A DNA stretch of 64,000 nt from an uncultured Pelagibacteraceae bacterium (GTDB taxonomy: Bacteria; Pseudomonadota; Alphaproteobacteria; Pelagibacterales; Pelagibacteraceae): assembly GCA_902631255.1 (NCBI GenBank), contig CACOXS010000002.1, positions 1 to 64,000 of the forward strand, given 5' to 3'. Under the pieces are notes generated by a model. That model was not told where the DNA came from and ran no database searches. It saw only the letters and a program-made list of their open reading frames with translations. The position numbers were made by a program, and so were the translations under genes. Of the stretch, positions 31,690-40,879 are shown piece after piece. How positions within the stretch are numbered: position 1 is the stretch's first letter; every line of letters begins with the position of its first letter.

Positions 31690-33051
31690 TTAATTTGCAA
31701 ATAATGTCTCTGGTAACCAAAGTGCTATACCTGGAAATAAATACATTAGAACCATAGCTAAAATCACAATACCTAAAAATGGCATTATTCCTCCAAAGAT
31801 CTGCATCAATTCAACATTCTTTGATTGAACTCCCTTTAGATAGTAAGCAGACATTGCCATGGGGGGTGTCAAAAATGAGGTTTGTAAATTTAGAGCAATC
31901 AACATTGCAAAGAAATACGGATTTACTCCAAAAAATTCGACTAATGGTAAAAATATTGGTACAAAAATAATTAATATCTCCGTCCACTCCAATGGCCAAC
32001 CTAATAAAAATATAATCAATTGTGTAATTACTAAAAATTGCCAAGGCTGTAAATTTAGAGATTTAAAGAAATGTTCGAAAACCTCGTGGCCTCCAAGATA
32101 AGAAAATACAGAAGCAAATGTCCACGATCCTATGAAAAGCCACATGATCATTGCGGTTGTTTTAGCTGTCAAAAAGACAGACTCTTTAAAATTTTTCCAC
32201 TTAAGGGTTTTATAAAAATATGAAAGCACCAACGATCCAAATGCACCAACGGCTGCAGCTTCAGCAGGTGTTGCTATTCCAGCTAAAATTGTACCTAGAA
32301 CTAAAATTATCAATGAAAATAAAGGTAAGAAGGAGACAAGAACCTCTTTAAGAATTACTGCAGTAGGAGGTATTTCCTCAGCTGCAGGTTTTGGCGCTAT
32401 CGAAGGATTTAACCAAGCTCTGAACACTGCGTATGCAATGTAAAGTCCTGCTAACATCAATCCTGGAAAAATAGCAGCTGCAAATAACCTTAGTGGTGAT
32501 AGTTGAGCAATTACAGAGTAAACGATCAACATAATACTAGGTGGAATTAAAATTCCTAAACATCCACCTGAACAAATTATTCCAGATGCAAATTTTTTAT
32601 CATAACCAGCTTTAATCATAGCAGGCCATGCTAGTAATCCCATTAAAGTAACAACTGCACCTATAATACCTGTTGCTGTTGAAAATAGGGCACAAGTAAT
32701 CAGTGCTGCAACTGCCATTGATGCAGGAAGCTTATGAGATGCTAATCTAATTGCAAAAAATAGTTTTGCTACAATACCTGCTCTTTCAACTAAGTATCCC
32801 ATGAATAAAAAGAGCGGGACAGCAGTAAGGACATTATTATCCATAACAGTGTAGGTGTTTTGAACAAAAAGTTGGAATATCCTATTATCAAAAAGGTGTT
32901 CCATCTTAGTTGGATCAAAGTAAGCATAATATCCAAAACCTAGTCCCATCGCCATTAAAGTAAAAGCAATCGGAAAACCTAATAGTACGGCAAATAAAAA
33001 TATACCCATCATCATAATTGCCACTTCGGGATTTGTCAGACTAAATAACAT
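31690..33051 (-). CDS. dctM: TRAP transporter large permease (DctM family)
   Basis: This 453-residue membrane protein has about 12 helices and forms the translocation channel of a sodium-driven TRAP transporter. Signatures include FPIAFTLMAMGLGFGYY near the start, LTAVPLFLFMGYLVERAG, the conserved SGGCLGILIPPSIMLIVYSV loop, and ATPAEAAAVGAFGSLVL. The C-terminal part has EWTEILIIFVPIFLPL. It overlaps dctQ by 11 bases, giving coupled expression. The subtype resembles the transporters often annotated for mannitol/chloroaromatic compounds or C4/hydroxy acids; the true substrate is unknown. Confidence 0.94.
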   Translation of the reverse strand: MLFSLTNPEVAIMMMGIFLFAVLLGFPIAFTLMAMGLGFGYYAYFDPTKMEHLFDNRIFQLFVQNTYTVMDNNVLTAVPLFLFMGYLVERAGIVAKLFFAIRLASHKLPASMAVAALITCALFSTATGIIGAVVTLMGLLAWPAMIKAGYDKKFASGIICSGGCLGILIPPSIMLIVYSVIAQLSPLRLFAAAIFPGLMLAGLYIAYAVFRAWLNPSIAPKPAAEEIPPTAVILKEVLVSFLPLFSLIILVLGTILAGIATPAEAAAVGAFGSLVLSYFYKTLKWKNFKESVFLTAKTTAMIMWLFIGSWTFASVFSYLGGHEVFEHFFKSLNLQPWQFLVITQLIIFLLGWPLEWTEILIIFVPIFLPLVEFFGVNPYFFAMLIALNLQTSFLTPPMAMSAYYLKGVQSKNVELMQIFGGIMPFLGIVILAMVLMYLFPGIALWLPETLFAN

Positions 33052-33634
33052 CTTCTTTATTTCCTTCTTGTGAAGTTCTCATTAATACTTTTTCAGTTTC
33101 TTCAGCATCACGCTCTGTTCCTCTTTCTGGCCAACTACCAGTTTTTATACATATAATACATCTGAACACTTCACCTATTCCCTGAAGGGTTAACAGGCTA
33201 CCAGATAAAGGTATTAAAGATTTCGCCATATAAATTTGAATTTGAGCTGGACTATTCCAACTTGTTTCTTTTATTTTCCAAGCTAACGCAGCATACTCGT
33301 AACCATAAAAGGCTAATGCAATTACGCCAGGGAAAAAGAAAATAAAATATAAAACTATATCTATCCAAGCTTGTACTCTTTGAGAAAATAATCTGTAAAT
33401 GACGTCTCCTCTTACATGTGCCTCGGTACACAAAGTATATGCACCAGCCATCATAAAAATTGCACCATACATTTGGAGACTAAAATCGAAATTCCATAAA
33501 GTTGGTGCATTTAAAGCATATGCCATAAAAACTTCATAACACGTTCCACCCATTAAAATTACAATACACCAGGAAAATGCTTTACCCATTGAGACGCTTA
33601 ATCGGTCGGCAAATTTTATATAAGATCTCATCAT
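33041..33634 (-). CDS. dctQ: TRAP transporter small permease (DctQ family)
   Basis: This is the four-helix small subunit, 197 residues. Helices lie about 18-38, 50-72, 92-112 and 135-155. Motifs typical for DctQ are YEVFMAYALNAPTLWNFD and GAYTLCTEAHVRGDV, followed by WKIKETSWNSPAQIQIY. A charged tail (about residues 170-197) follows and overlaps the dctM start. It begins 86 bases after the dctP stop, beyond the terminator hairpin at 33671-33696. Confidence 0.92.
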   Translation of the reverse strand: MMRSYIKFADRLSVSMGKAFSWCIVILMGGTCYEVFMAYALNAPTLWNFDFSLQMYGAIFMMAGAYTLCTEAHVRGDVIYRLFSQRVQAWIDIVLYFIFFFPGVIALAFYGYEYAALAWKIKETSWNSPAQIQIYMAKSLIPLSGSLLTLQGIGEVFRCIICIKTGSWPERGTERDAEETEKVLMRTSQEGNKEDVI

Positions 33635-33670
33635 AGATATAGACTCTTATTGAATTGTTTTGAATTAATC

Positions 33671-33696
33671 AAATAAAAAGGGGGCCGAGGCCCCCT
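33671..33696 (-). terminator. Rho-independent terminator or attenuator between dctP and dctQ
   Basis: On the minus strand the sequence forms a GC-rich hairpin (six to seven G-C pairs, GGGGGCC with GGCCCCC, tiny loop) followed by CTTTTTATTT. It is by far the most GC-rich spot in its AT-rich surroundings. It lies 24 bases after the dctP stop and 37 before the dctQ start codon. It would make most transcripts stop after the binding protein, with limited read-through to the permeases. Confidence 0.92.
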
Positions 33697-33719
33697 CATT
33701 AAAATTTATGAAAAGTTAA

Positions 33720-34874
33720 TTATAACTTAACTTTTGCTATTGGACCAAACTCATTTTCATACGCAAGTTTGTAATTTGGCTGATTCATCAGCAAGTATTT
33801 CATTACTCTCTTCGCATACGCTTTCTGAGAATCTACGATTTTCTTAAAGAAAGGATCTTTCTTATTGAAATCACCGATTACCTTATCCCAACCTTTTAAT
33901 TGTTGAGCTAAGATTTCATCAGAAGTTTGGTAAACATTTACTTTATGCTCATTCATTAACTTAGCTAAGTCAGCTGAGTATCTTACTAAAGCTTTAAAGT
34001 AGTTATCACTATTTGCAGCATAAGCAGCATTTTTCAATATTGCTTGGTGTGCAGGTGATAAACTATTATATGTTTTTTTGTTAACTGGTATCTCAAACAT
34101 CTCTTGAGATTGGTGGAAACTTCCTAAGTGATAGTGCTTAGAAACATCTTGCATACCAAACTGAGAGTCTGAAGTTGGGTTGTTAAACTCAGCAGCTTCA
34201 ATCAAACCAGTTTTCATCGCAGGTTGAATTTCACCACCTGGTAATTGTCTAACTACCATTCCCATTGCAGTTAAAACGTTAGTCGCTAAACCAACAGTTC
34301 TGTACTTCATACCTTTAACATCAGACACTTTCGTTACGTTCTTTTTGAACCAACCAAAAGGCTGAGCTGGCATAGGCATATGGAAAAAACCGACATAATC
34401 GAAACCAACTTTTGCAAGTGTTTCGTCATATAATTTTCTTCCTCCACCATACTCCATCCATCCCATAACTTCTTGAGATGACATTCCATATGAAGGACCA
34501 GTTCCAAATAATGATGCAGCAGGGTTTTTACCATACCAATATGCAGTCACCCAGTGACCCATATCTACTACACCGGAACTAACCGCTTGTCCGATTTCTG
34601 AAGTCTTTACAACTGCTCCAACCGGTTGAAGATCAATCTGAAGAGATCCTCCAGACATTTCTTTAACCATGTTACAATAGTCTCCAGCCATTTCGAAAAA
34701 GATGTTAGCTCCACTTGGCCATGCAGCCTGCATCTTTAAAGTTGTTGCTGCATTTGCCTTCACATATGGCATTGCAACAGCGGCTGCAGCTATAGCACCA
34801 GTCTTAGCAGCAGTTTTAAAGAACTTACGTCTTGAAGATGTTTTCACCTTCAATGATTTATTTTCTTTAGTCAT
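33720..34874 (-). CDS. dctP: TRAP transporter solute-binding protein (DctP family, Tat-exported)
   Basis: This periplasmic binding protein has 384 residues. A twin-arginine signal (SSRRKFFKTAAKTGAIAAAA, about residues 13-32) is followed by an Ala cleavage region near NAAT. The mature part shows LKMQAAWPSGANIFFE, KYRTVGLATNVLTAMG, the substrate-gate segment PGGEIQPAMKTGLIEAAEFNNP, and a C-terminal YKLAYENEFGP. Tat export implies folding before export, as known for several mannitol/chloroaromatic-type TRAP proteins. A good Shine-Dalgarno AGGAG (34880-34884) precedes the ATG, consistent with high expression. Confidence 0.94.
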   Translation of the reverse strand: MTKENKSLKVKTSSRRKFFKTAAKTGAIAAAAVAMPYVKANAATTLKMQAAWPSGANIFFEMAGDYCNMVKEMSGGSLQIDLQPVGAVVKTSEIGQAVSSGVVDMGHWVTAYWYGKNPAASLFGTGPSYGMSSQEVMGWMEYGGGRKLYDETLAKVGFDYVGFFHMPMPAQPFGWFKKNVTKVSDVKGMKYRTVGLATNVLTAMGMVVRQLPGGEIQPAMKTGLIEAAEFNNPTSDSQFGMQDVSKHYHLGSFHQSQEMFEIPVNKKTYNSLSPAHQAILKNAAYAANSDNYFKALVRYSADLAKLMNEHKVNVYQTSDEILAQQLKGWDKVIGDFNKKDPFFKKIVDSQKAYAKRVMKYLLMNQPNYKLAYENEFGPIAKVKL

Positions 34875-34992
34875 TATTACTCCTATTAAAGTTAATTAAC
34901 TTAATTAATTAAAACATAGAATCAGATTAGAGTCTTTCTAAAAAAAAGCGTAGATGTCGCAATAGTTGAATTAGATTCAATCCAGAGTAGAA

Positions 34993-35946
34993 TTAATTTA
35001 CTTTGTTTTTACAATTTCCGGTTTTGAAAAACTCATCAATATTATCGATTGCTAAGTTAGCCATTGCAATTCTTGTATCCTTTGTTGCACTTCCAAGGTG
35101 AGGGAGAATAAATGCTGACTTAATTTTATTATAACCTGGATTTAAGTTTGGCTCATTTTTATAAACATCTAATCCAGCTGCATATATTTTTCTTCGATTC
35201 AACGCATCAATTAGGGCTTCATCATCAACTATATCTCCCCGAGCAACGTTGGTGATTACCGCACCTTTAGGGAAATATTCAACAGTTTCTTTGTTAATCA
35301 TATTTTCTGTTTCTTTAGTAGCGGGACAACAAATTGATAGGACATCAGAAACTGAAAAAAGACTTTTAATATTATCGTGATAAATCGCTCCCTGTTCTTT
35401 TTCATCACTTAACTTTGATCTATTGTGATAATGAATTATCATGCCTAACGACTTTGCAATCTTTGCAATTTTTTGTCCTATTCTTCCCATGCCTAGAATA
35501 CCAAGTCTGGAGCCTGTCAATTGCTTGCCTATTAAATAGTCTGCTGACCACTTCCATCCACCTTCTTGAGCAGATACTATTCCTTCAGAGGCTCTTCTGC
35601 ATGCGCCTAAAATTAAAAGTATTCCAATTTCAGCTGTCGCATCAGATAAAACTTCAGGAGTATTGGTTACTGCAATGCCTCTTTTTTTTGCGGCATCTAA
35701 ATCAATATTTCCAAATCCAACCGCAAAATTTGAAATAATTTTTATCGTGTCTGGCAATTTGTTGATTGTTTCTTTATCCATTTTATCTGTGAGAGAAGAT
35801 AAAATTCCATCACATCCTTTACTCATTTCTATTACTTTTGACTGAGAGTATAGTTCATCATTATTATTGAAGATCGGATCAAAAGTTTTAGTAGCTTTGT
35901 CCTCACTCTCCTTAATTAATTTTCTAGTGATTAAAATTTTTTTCAT
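34993..35946 (-). CDS. D-2-hydroxyacid dehydrogenase (glyoxylate/hydroxypyruvate reductase type)
   Basis: This NAD(P)-dependent enzyme has 317 residues. The nucleotide loop LGILGMGRIGQKIAK is near residue 152. Catalytic Arg, Glu and His are recognisable: NVARGDIVDDEALIDAL, DVYKNEPNLNP, and LPHLGSATKDTR. ISNFAVGFGNIDLDAAKKRG supports the GyaR/GhrB group. Probably reduces glyoxylate to glycolate or hydroxypyruvate to glycerate, or runs in reverse. It is adjacent to a GlcD-type oxidase (18 bases upstream), which suggests glycolate/glyoxylate turnover. 118 bases separate it from the dctP start. Confidence 0.9.
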   Translation of the reverse strand: MKKILITRKLIKESEDKATKTFDPIFNNNDELYSQSKVIEMSKGCDGILSSLTDKMDKETINKLPDTIKIISNFAVGFGNIDLDAAKKRGIAVTNTPEVLSDATAEIGILLILGACRRASEGIVSAQEGGWKWSADYLIGKQLTGSRLGILGMGRIGQKIAKIAKSLGMIIHYHNRSKLSDEKEQGAIYHDNIKSLFSVSDVLSICCPATKETENMINKETVEYFPKGAVITNVARGDIVDDEALIDALNRRKIYAAGLDVYKNEPNLNPGYNKIKSAFILPHLGSATKDTRIAMANLAIDNIDEFFKTGNCKNKVN

Positions 35947-35963
35947 TAAAATGATAAACTTAA

Positions 35964-37337
35964 CTAGTTTAGATCAAATATTTTCCCTGGATTCATTATA
36001 TTATTTTGATCAATGCTCCTTTTTATCAATTTCATTAATGGAATGTTGTCAGCATGTTCTTTTAAAAGATATTCTTTTTTATGTAATCCAACTCCGTGTT
36101 CTCCAGTGATTGTACCTTTTAATTCAAGCGCTTTGTTAATTAATAAGTCGTTAAATTCTCTTATTTTTTTATATGTCTCTTTGTTTTCAGGGTCAAAAGG
36201 CAAAAGCACATGAAAGTTTCCATCACCCAAATGACCTACCATCGGAGCTCTTAATCCAAATTTTTTCGCCTGCTCTTCTGCGTAATTTACACATTCAGTT
36301 ATATTTGAAATCGGTAAACACACATCAGTCGAATAAACTCTTCCATTATTTATCAATGCTTTAACAGAATAATAAACATCCCACCGTGCTTTCCAAAGTT
36401 TATTTCTCTCTTCTAAATCTTTTGCCCATTTAAAAGAACTTCCATTATTATCTTTCGATATTTCCTCAACAATTTTAATATTTTCATTATTAGATGCCTC
36501 AGATCCATGAAACTCAAAAAATAAAGTTGGCACTGCTTCAATACCTTTCAATTTAGAGTAATTAATACTAATACCCATTTGATCTTTGTTTAGCATCTCA
36601 ATTCTAGCAATAGGAACTCCATATTGAATAACTTGTTGAGCAGTTTGAACTGCATTTTCTAAAGTTGGGAAATGACAAACTGCAGACATAATGCTCTCTG
36701 GTATTGGCGATAATCTCAATTGAACTTCTGTAATTATTCCTAATGTCCCCTCTGAACCTATAAATAAATTGGTTAAATTATAACCTGCTGATGTTTTTTT
36801 AGTTCTGCTACCAGTATTTACAATATCTCCATTAGGCAAAACTACTGTAAGTCCACTGATTACAGTTTTCATTGTTCCATATTTTACAGCCATTGTCCCT
36901 GAAGCTGATGTTGAAGCCATTCCTCCAATTGCTGCGTTAGCGCCAGGATCAATCGGGAAAAAAACTCCATCTTCTCTCAAATAATCATTTAATTGCTCTT
37001 TAGTTACACATGCCTGAACTCGACAATCAAAGTCCTCAACATTTACGCTTAAAATTTTATTCATTTTTTCTAGACATATAGTTATGCCTTTTTCATTACC
37101 GACAACATTACCTTCTAAGGATGTTCCTGTTCCAAAAGGTACAACAGGAATTTTGTGCTCATTACATAAACGGAGCACTTTAGAGACCTCTTCATTTGTC
37201 TCAGGAAAAACTACAGCTTTAGATAAAACGGGATCATAAGTATCCTCACCTCTAGCATAATTTGCTCTTGTTGACTCAGAGGTAGAAAATCTTCCATTAA
37301 AAATTTTTTTAAATTCTGCTTGGACTTGCTCGTTCAT
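35964..37337 (-). CDS. FAD-linked D-2-hydroxyacid oxidase (GlcD / D-lactate dehydrogenase family)
   Basis: The 457-residue protein has the PCMH-type FAD fold: VPFGTGTSLEGNVVG near residue 67, DPGANAAIGGMASTSASG near 128, and GSEGTLGIITEVQLRL. The C-terminal cap shows MVGHLGDGNFHV, then TGEHGVGLHKKEYL. No separate GlcE or GlcF subunits lie beside it, so the electron acceptor and the exact substrate (glycolate, D-lactate, D-2-hydroxyglutarate) remain open. It sits between a D-2-hydroxyacid dehydrogenase and an aminotransferase. Confidence 0.9.
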   Translation of the reverse strand: MNEQVQAEFKKIFNGRFSTSESTRANYARGEDTYDPVLSKAVVFPETNEEVSKVLRLCNEHKIPVVPFGTGTSLEGNVVGNEKGITICLEKMNKILSVNVEDFDCRVQACVTKEQLNDYLREDGVFFPIDPGANAAIGGMASTSASGTMAVKYGTMKTVISGLTVVLPNGDIVNTGSRTKKTSAGYNLTNLFIGSEGTLGIITEVQLRLSPIPESIMSAVCHFPTLENAVQTAQQVIQYGVPIARIEMLNKDQMGISINYSKLKGIEAVPTLFFEFHGSEASNNENIKIVEEISKDNNGSSFKWAKDLEERNKLWKARWDVYYSVKALINNGRVYSTDVCLPISNITECVNYAEEQAKKFGLRAPMVGHLGDGNFHVLLPFDPENKETYKKIREFNDLLINKALELKGTITGEHGVGLHKKEYLLKEHADNIPLMKLIKRSIDQNNIMNPGKIFDLN

Positions 37338-37375
37338 TTAAATAATATTAGTAAAAATTTTATCAAAAATACAGT

Positions 37376-38542
37376 TTATTTAGTAAGCATTTTCTTAATG
37401 TTTTCTAAGGCCTGTAAAATGTTATCTCTTGATGCTGCAAAACTAAATCTTACGTAATCATTACAAGTTTTACCAAAGGCTGTTCCTGGTACTATTGCTA
37501 CTCCAGCCTCATGCATTGCTTTTTTACAGAATTCAGATCCATTCATTCCTGTACCAATAACTTTTGGGAATGCATAAAAGGCTCCTCCAGGTAAACTACA
37601 CTCCACTCCTGGTAGATCATTTAATCCCTGATGAATTAAATTTCTTCTCAAAGTAAACTTATCTAACATATCTTTGATGGAGTCATCGGGGCCATCTAGT
37701 GCAGCAATACCGGCATATTGTGCAGCAGCATTTACACATGATACGCTATTAATCAATAATTTGTTTACGTGCTCAATAAGTTCTTTAGGCCAATAACTCC
37801 AACCTAATCTCCATCCAGTCATCGAATAAGCTTTGCTCCAACCCTCTAATACAATTAACCTATCTTTTAAATTTGGATAATGGAAAAAAGAAGGCATTTC
37901 TTTGTAGTCAAAAATTTGTCTACTATAAATTTCATCACTTAAAATAGTAACATGAGGATGTTTTTCTAACTCCTTTGCAAAATAGTCAATTACTGGTTTC
38001 TCAACAAAACTTCCTGTGGGATTATTTGGATTTATTAAAATCAGTAATCTAGTTTTTTTAGTTATAAGAGATAAAATTTTATCTGGGTCAAATTTAAGAT
38101 CTTTATCTTCAGTTAAATCATAAGGCACGGGCGTTGAACCCGTATAATTAATCATAGACTCATATATTGGAAATGCAGGTGTAGGATGAATTATTTCTAC
38201 TCCCGGTTCTCCGTAACATTGTATCGCGTAACTCATTGTAGGTTTACCACCTGGCATGATTAAAATTCTTTCAGGATCTATCTCGGCTTTATAACGTTTC
38301 TTAATCCATCTTGTTACAGCTTGTCGACACTCAGGTATTCCATTAGACATCACGTATCCATGATGACCATCATCCAAAGCTTTTTTCGCCGCTTCAACAA
38401 CATGTTTAGGTGTTTTAAAATCTGGTTGTCCTAGACCTAAATGGATCATCGGTTTACCTTGGGCTTCTAATTTCTTCGCCTCTGCCAATACCGAAAAAGC
38501 AGTTTCAGTTCCTAATCTGTCTAAACTCTTTGCTAGTTCCAT
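37376..38542 (-). CDS. Class I/II PLP aminotransferase
   Basis: This fold-type I aminotransferase has 388 residues. The PLP Lys is in VLEGWSKAYSMTGWRLGW; the Asn-Pro binding segment is ILINPNNPTGSFVEK, with ILSDEIYSRQIFD following, and the terminal Arg in YVRFSFAAS. The N-terminus ending MIHLGLGQPDFKTPKHV is typical of aspartate or aromatic aminotransferases. In this neighbourhood a glyoxylate- or hydroxypyruvate-linked transamination (to glycine or serine) is plausible, but this is inference. It follows the FMN enzyme gene by five bases. Confidence 0.92.
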   Translation of the reverse strand: MELAKSLDRLGTETAFSVLAEAKKLEAQGKPMIHLGLGQPDFKTPKHVVEAAKKALDDGHHGYVMSNGIPECRQAVTRWIKKRYKAEIDPERILIMPGGKPTMSYAIQCYGEPGVEIIHPTPAFPIYESMINYTGSTPVPYDLTEDKDLKFDPDKILSLITKKTRLLILINPNNPTGSFVEKPVIDYFAKELEKHPHVTILSDEIYSRQIFDYKEMPSFFHYPNLKDRLIVLEGWSKAYSMTGWRLGWSYWPKELIEHVNKLLINSVSCVNAAAQYAGIAALDGPDDSIKDMLDKFTLRRNLIHQGLNDLPGVECSLPGGAFYAFPKVIGTGMNGSEFCKKAMHEAGVAIVPGTAFGKTCNDYVRFSFAASRDNILQALENIKKMLTK

Positions 38543-38547
38543 AACTT

Positions 38548-39711
38548 TTATATTTTACTAGAAGTTCTATAAATTAATTTTGAACTATTCAACTCTTTTA
38601 AGTTCTTGCATCCCATTAAAACCATATTTCTATTTATTTCCTCATGCATATTTTTAAGCAAATGCTCAACACCTTGCTGTCCCCCTGCGGCTAAAGAGAA
38701 CAAAAACATTTTACCAAAACTACAGGCTTTTGCACCAGCAGCGATTGCTTTTAATACATGAGTTCCTCTTCTCACTCCCCCGTCTAATATGATTTCCAAT
38801 TTATCTCCAACTGCATCTGAGATTGCTTTGACTTGATCGAATGGCGATCTCGATCCATCAAGTTGTCTTCCACCATGATTTGAAATCATGATTGCTGTAC
38901 AACCAATATCTATTGCTCTTTTCGCATCTTCAACGGACATAACACCTTTAAGTGCAAAAGGTCCACCCCATTTCTTTACACAATATTCTGCATCCTTCCA
39001 GTTCATTGCTGGGTCATATTGTTCATTAATGTACTCAATAACTGATTTTGCAATATTGGTACCCTTGTCTGTTTTTGTGGCCACATTTGCTAATTTAAAT
39101 TTCCCGTGTGTAAGATAATTAAATACCCAACTAGGATGAAGAGCAAAACTCATTAAACTTTGAAAAGTTAACTTTGGAGGAGTTGTGAAACCTGTTCTAT
39201 GATCTCTTTCTCTATTACCCGCTACCAAAGTATCTACTGTTAAACACATTCCATCAAATCCTGATCTTCTACAACGATCAATTAAATCATCAGTAATTGA
39301 TTGATCTTTGTGAACATAAAGTTGAAACAACTTTGGTCCACCCGAAATATTTGAAATTTCTTCTATAGTATTATTTGCCATCGTAGACATACTATAAAAT
39401 ATTCCAAACTTATCAGCAGCTCTAGCAGAAGCTTTATCACCATCATGATGATAAAGTCTTTGCATAGCGCAAGGTGATAAAAATAGTGGCATATCAATTT
39501 TTTTTCCAAAAATAGTTGTTGATAAATCTGGTTTACCTACACTAGCTAAAATATTAGGAACTAAATCGCATTCATCAAAAGATTTTGTGTTTCTTTTCAG
39601 AGTTATTTCATCATCTGCACCACCATCAATATAATGAAATATTGGTGAAGGTAATTTCTTTTTTGCAAGTTTTCTAAAGTCGTTAAAATTATAACAATTT
39701 TGTAAACTCAC
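38548..39711 (-). CDS. FMN-dependent alpha-hydroxyacid dehydrogenase, copy 2
   Basis: This TIM-barrel FMN enzyme (L-lactate/glycolate oxidase family) has 387 residues. The catalytic His and substrate Arg are present in ISNHGGRQLDGSRSPFDQ, and other motifs are LPSPIFHYIDGGADDE, FQLYVHKDQ, DGMCLTVDTLVAGNRERD and ILDGGVRRGTH. Starts at GTG 39711, overlapping the stop of its paralogue by one base. The two proteins are similar over their whole length, so they look like a tandem duplication with divergence. Substrate likely L-lactate, glycolate or another L-2-hydroxyacid. Confidence 0.93.
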   Translation of the reverse strand: MSLQNCYNFNDFRKLAKKKLPSPIFHYIDGGADDEITLKRNTKSFDECDLVPNILASVGKPDLSTTIFGKKIDMPLFLSPCAMQRLYHHDGDKASARAADKFGIFYSMSTMANNTIEEISNISGGPKLFQLYVHKDQSITDDLIDRCRRSGFDGMCLTVDTLVAGNRERDHRTGFTTPPKLTFQSLMSFALHPSWVFNYLTHGKFKLANVATKTDKGTNIAKSVIEYINEQYDPAMNWKDAEYCVKKWGGPFALKGVMSVEDAKRAIDIGCTAIMISNHGGRQLDGSRSPFDQVKAISDAVGDKLEIILDGGVRRGTHVLKAIAAGAKACSFGKMFLFSLAAGGQQGVEHLLKNMHEEINRNMVLMGCKNLKELNSSKLIYRTSSKI

Positions 39712-40868
39712 TATTTTCTAAATCTTAGATTATTTCTGTTAAGATCCGATATTTTAGTACATCCCATTAGTTTCATGTCTCTAACTAACTCAGATTTATA
39801 CAATTCAAGAGCTCTTTCGACACCTGGTTGGCCTGCTGCCGCAAGCGCATACAGATAAAGTCTTCCACCAGAACATGCTTTTGCACCAAGAGATAATGCT
39901 TTAAGCATATGTGTACCTCTATGAATTCCTCCTTCACATATAACATCAAGTTTGTCTCCAACTGCATCGACAATTTCTGCGAGTTGATCAAATGGTGATC
40001 TCGATCCATCTAGTTGTCTGCCACCATGATTTGAGACCATTATACCAGTACATCCTATATCAACAGCTTTTTTAGCATCTTCTACACTCATTATACCTTT
40101 AAGTGCAAAATGACCTCCCCATTGAGAACAAAGTTTTTCAGCATCTTTCCAATTCATTGACTGATCTAACATTGTTGAAAAATAATTTCCTATCGAAGAG
40201 TTTGTACTTGTACCCTCTTTTACAAAGTCTTGAAGGTGAGGTAATTCAAATTTTCCTTTTGTTAAATAATTTATTCCCCACATTGGTTTAGTCGCAAAAC
40301 TAAATAAGCTTGATAGAGTCAATTTCGGCGGAGAAGTAAAACCCGTTCTTAAATCTCTTTCACGATTTCCTCCTGTAATGGTATCAACTGTTAGAGCCAT
40401 TACATCAAATTTAGCGGCCTTAGCTCGCTCTAAACAAGAATCATTTAAACCTCTGTCTTTGTGAAAATAAAACTGAAACATTTTGGGTGTATCAATCAAA
40501 GAGGATATTTCTTCTACACTAACAGTTGCTAATGCAGAAACACCAAACATCGTATTAAATTTTTTAGCTGCTTTTCCTACTGCTCTTTCACCATCATAAT
40601 GAAAAAGTCTTTGTAATGCTGTTGGTGAAAGATAAAATGGTAAATCCAATTTTTTACCAAAAATCGTCGTAGACAAATCTACATTTTCAACTCCTCTTAG
40701 AACATTAGGAACTAAATCTACATCATCAAAAGCGCTAGTGTTCCTAGCGTATGTAATTTCATCATCAGCAGCACCATCAATATAATGAAAAATAGGAGAT
40801 GGAAGTTTGAGTTTAGCAAGTTTTCTAAAATCACCGAAATTGTGACAATCTTTTAATCTCATTATCAT
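39711..40868 (-). CDS. FMN-dependent alpha-hydroxyacid dehydrogenase, copy 1
   Basis: This is a paralogue of the downstream gene, 385 residues (start ATG 40868; an alternative ATG is at 40862). It shares LPSPIFHYIDGAADDE, LTVDTITGGNRERDLRTGF, ALKGIMSVEDAKKAVD and the active-site VSNHGGRQLDGSRSPFDQ. The lid region between the two copies differs (FELPHLQDFVKEGTSTN here), which may tune substrate choice. It lies 11 bases after the PagL-like gene's start side boundary with the opposite end facing it; both are on the minus strand. Probably membrane-associated or soluble and quinone- or oxygen-linked; not resolvable. Confidence 0.93.
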   Translation of the reverse strand: MIMRLKDCHNFGDFRKLAKLKLPSPIFHYIDGAADDEITYARNTSAFDDVDLVPNVLRGVENVDLSTTIFGKKLDLPFYLSPTALQRLFHYDGERAVGKAAKKFNTMFGVSALATVSVEEISSLIDTPKMFQFYFHKDRGLNDSCLERAKAAKFDVMALTVDTITGGNRERDLRTGFTSPPKLTLSSLFSFATKPMWGINYLTKGKFELPHLQDFVKEGTSTNSSIGNYFSTMLDQSMNWKDAEKLCSQWGGHFALKGIMSVEDAKKAVDIGCTGIMVSNHGGRQLDGSRSPFDQLAEIVDAVGDKLDVICEGGIHRGTHMLKALSLGAKACSGGRLYLYALAAAGQPGVERALELYKSELVRDMKLMGCTKISDLNRNNLRFRK

Positions 40869-40879
40869 ATAATGTTTTT

